Under the pieces are notes generated by a model, which was given only the letters and a program-made list of their open reading frames with translations, did not search any database and had not been told where the DNA came from. Positions 62,947-64,000 of a stretch of DNA of 64,000 nt are shown here, piece by piece (the stretch's first letter is position 1; each line of letters starts with the position of its first letter). The stretch comes from Acetobacteraceae bacterium (lineage in GTDB: Bacteria; Pseudomonadota; Alphaproteobacteria; Acetobacterales; Acetobacteraceae): the NCBI GenBank assembly GCA_022842185.1, contig JALHQB010000014.1, positions 1-64,000 on the forward strand. Direction: 5' to 3'. The position numbers and the translations under genes were made by a program.

Positions 62947-64000
62947 GTGAATGTCCAGCATGAGCGCGTGCGCGCGCAGATCGAAGCCATCCTGCAATCC
63001 TGGGGCATGGCCCCCGATCTGCTGACCACCACGGTCGAGGCGATGATCGAGACTGACCTGCTCGGCGTGGACAGCCATGGCATCTCGATGCTGATGACCT
63101 ATGAGAAGCGCGTGAAGGACGGTTCGCTGAACCTCCAGGCGCGGCCGCGCATCGAAAAGCAGAATGCCTGCACCGCGCTGGTCGATGGTGGCGCGGGGCT
63201 GGGGCATCCGGTCTCGGCCTTCGGGATGAACCTGGCGGTGGATAAGGCGAAGGAGGCCGGCGTCGGCATCGTCGGCGTGCGCAACTCGCATCATTTCGGC
63301 GCGGCGGGTGTCTATGCGCGCATCGCCGCACGTCGCGGCGCGATCGGCATGGTCACATCGGCCACGCGTGGCGTGACGATGGTGCCGACGCGCGGCGCGG
63401 CACCCGTGCTCGGCACCAACCCGCTGGCCTTCGCGGCACCGGCCAAGCGCCACCCGCCCTTCGTGCTGGACATGGCGACGACGACGACCGCTGCCGGCAA
63501 GGTGAAGGTCTATGACCTGAATGATCGGCCGCTGCCCTCGGGATGGGTGCTGGATGCCAAGGGCCAGCCGGTTACCGACCCGAAGCAGGGCTTCGACATT
63601 GTGTTCAACCAGCCGCAGGGCGGGCTCTCGCCGCTCGGCGGTTCGCCGGAAATGGCCAGTGCCAAGGGCTATGGCCTGGCGATGATGGTGCATATCCTGG
63701 GTGGCACGCTGGTGGGTTCGTCGTTCTCGCCCATCCGCAACCGCACGCAGAAGCCCGGCGACCCGGACGATATCGGCCATTTCTTCATGGCGATCGACCC
63801 CGCCGCCTTCCGCTCGCCGGACGAATTCGAATCCGACCTCGACGACGTCATCGACGTGATGCACGCGACCCCCGCGACAGACCCGACCAAACCCGTGCTG
63901 GTCGCCGGCGAGCCCGAGGAAGCCGAGCGCCAGCGCCGCCTGCGCGACGGCATCCCCGTCCCTGACAGCCTCGCCACCCTGATCCGCGGCATCTGCGAAA
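62947..64000 (+). CDS. Second Ldh2-family malate/lactate-type dehydrogenase (3' end outside window)
   Basis: A long frame opens at GTG 62947, four bases after the FAH stop, and runs to the right edge without a stop (about 351 residues visible). Family marks: LLGVDSHGISMLMTYEKRV, VRNSHHFGAAGVYARIAARRG with the catalytic His, VLGTNPLAFAAPA and SAKGYGLAMMVHILGGTLVG. It is a clear paralogue of the gene at 59021, with a different C-terminal stretch. It should oxidise a 2-hydroxyacid with NAD(P). No strong Shine-Dalgarno is seen; translational coupling to the FAH gene is likely. Confidence 0.9.
   Translation, partial: MNVQHERVRAQIEAILQSWGMAPDLLTTTVEAMIETDLLGVDSHGISMLMTYEKRVKDGSLNLQARPRIEKQNACTALVDGGAGLGHPVSAFGMNLAVDKAKEAGVGIVGVRNSHHFGAAGVYARIAARRGAIGMVTSATRGVTMVPTRGAAPVLGTNPLAFAAPAKRHPPFVLDMATTTTAAGKVKVYDLNDRPLPSGWVLDAKGQPVTDPKQGFDIVFNQPQGGLSPLGGSPEMASAKGYGLAMMVHILGGTLVGSSFSPIRNRTQKPGDPDDIGHFFMAIDPAAFRSPDEFESDLDDVIDVMHATPATDPTKPVLVAGEPEEAERQRRLRDGIPVPDSLATLIRGICE

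Overview
The window is a stretch of a GC-rich alphaproteobacterial chromosome. I place it in the Acetobacteraceae, near Roseomonas, by inference. The grounds are four stand-alone Bug/TctC-type binding proteins, an AapJQMP amino-acid importer, a Coq6/UbiH-type hydroxylase, a RibA with a degenerate RibB-like N-terminus, PHB-type acetoacetyl-CoA reductase, strong use of G/C in third codon positions and several GTG starts. No phage, IS element, integrase, CRISPR array or plasmid function is visible. Gene order looks like ordinary, dense chromosome with many short operons.

Layout: 1-338 end of a TonB-type protein; 0.8-1.8 kb Bug binding protein; 1.9-5.6 kb a TetR regulator with a double-palindrome operator and a DevBCA-type exporter; 5.8-9.8 kb SDR, orphan amino-acid binding protein, cupin, GST and glyoxalase II; 9.9-12.2 kb methyltransferase, tRNA-Ala(GGC) and a two-subunit 3-oxoacid CoA-transferase; 12.5-16.5 kb orphan response regulator, RibA, L,D-transpeptidase and glycosyltransferase; 16.8-18.5 kb acetoacetyl-CoA reductase, a decayed YCII copy and an intact double-YCII gene; 18.8-21.9 kb AmtB-GlnK and a UbiH-type hydroxylase; 22-27.7 kb Bug protein, secreted PPC-like protein, acyl-CoA synthetase, epoxide hydrolase and ornithine-cyclodeaminase homologue; 27.9-32.3 kb aapJQMP; 32.5-34.8 kb Kup and a small unknown protein; 34.8-40.3 kb Bug protein, small ACT-like protein, UppP, TRAP binding protein and MFS; 40.4-44.8 kb CMD protein, Crp/Fnr regulator with a perfect Fnr box, and a copA-cueR-copZ copper operon; 44.9-46.5 kb a secreted domain protein and a serine protease sharing that domain; 46.9-53.5 kb exonuclease, MFS, GMC oxidoreductase coupled to a Bug protein, DUF1345 protein and threonine dehydratase; 53.7-64.0 kb a sugar-type ABC importer followed by oxidoreductases, a TauD-type dioxygenase, an FAH-family hydrolase and two Ldh2-family dehydrogenases.

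The window is dominated by nutrient capture. It holds eight extracytoplasmic solute-binding proteins (four Bug, two AapJ, one TRAP, one sugar ABC), and five or six of them lack adjacent membrane partners. The last 10 kb reads as one uptake-plus-catabolism locus for an unidentified hydroxylated or carboxylated substrate.

Two families of dispersed inverted repeats sit between genes, very often between convergent ones. Family A is built of GGAGGGGC/GCCCCTCC and CCAAAGGC/GCCTTTGG hairpins in mirror arrangement (about 0.41, 5.5, 7.9, 15.1, 46.5 and 49.0 kb). Family B is a GCGCCTGACTG..CAGTCAGGCGC palindrome with a conserved tail (about 12.2, 23.2, 26.6, 37.4, 51.9 and 60.1 kb). They are the most striking structure not explained by the genes.
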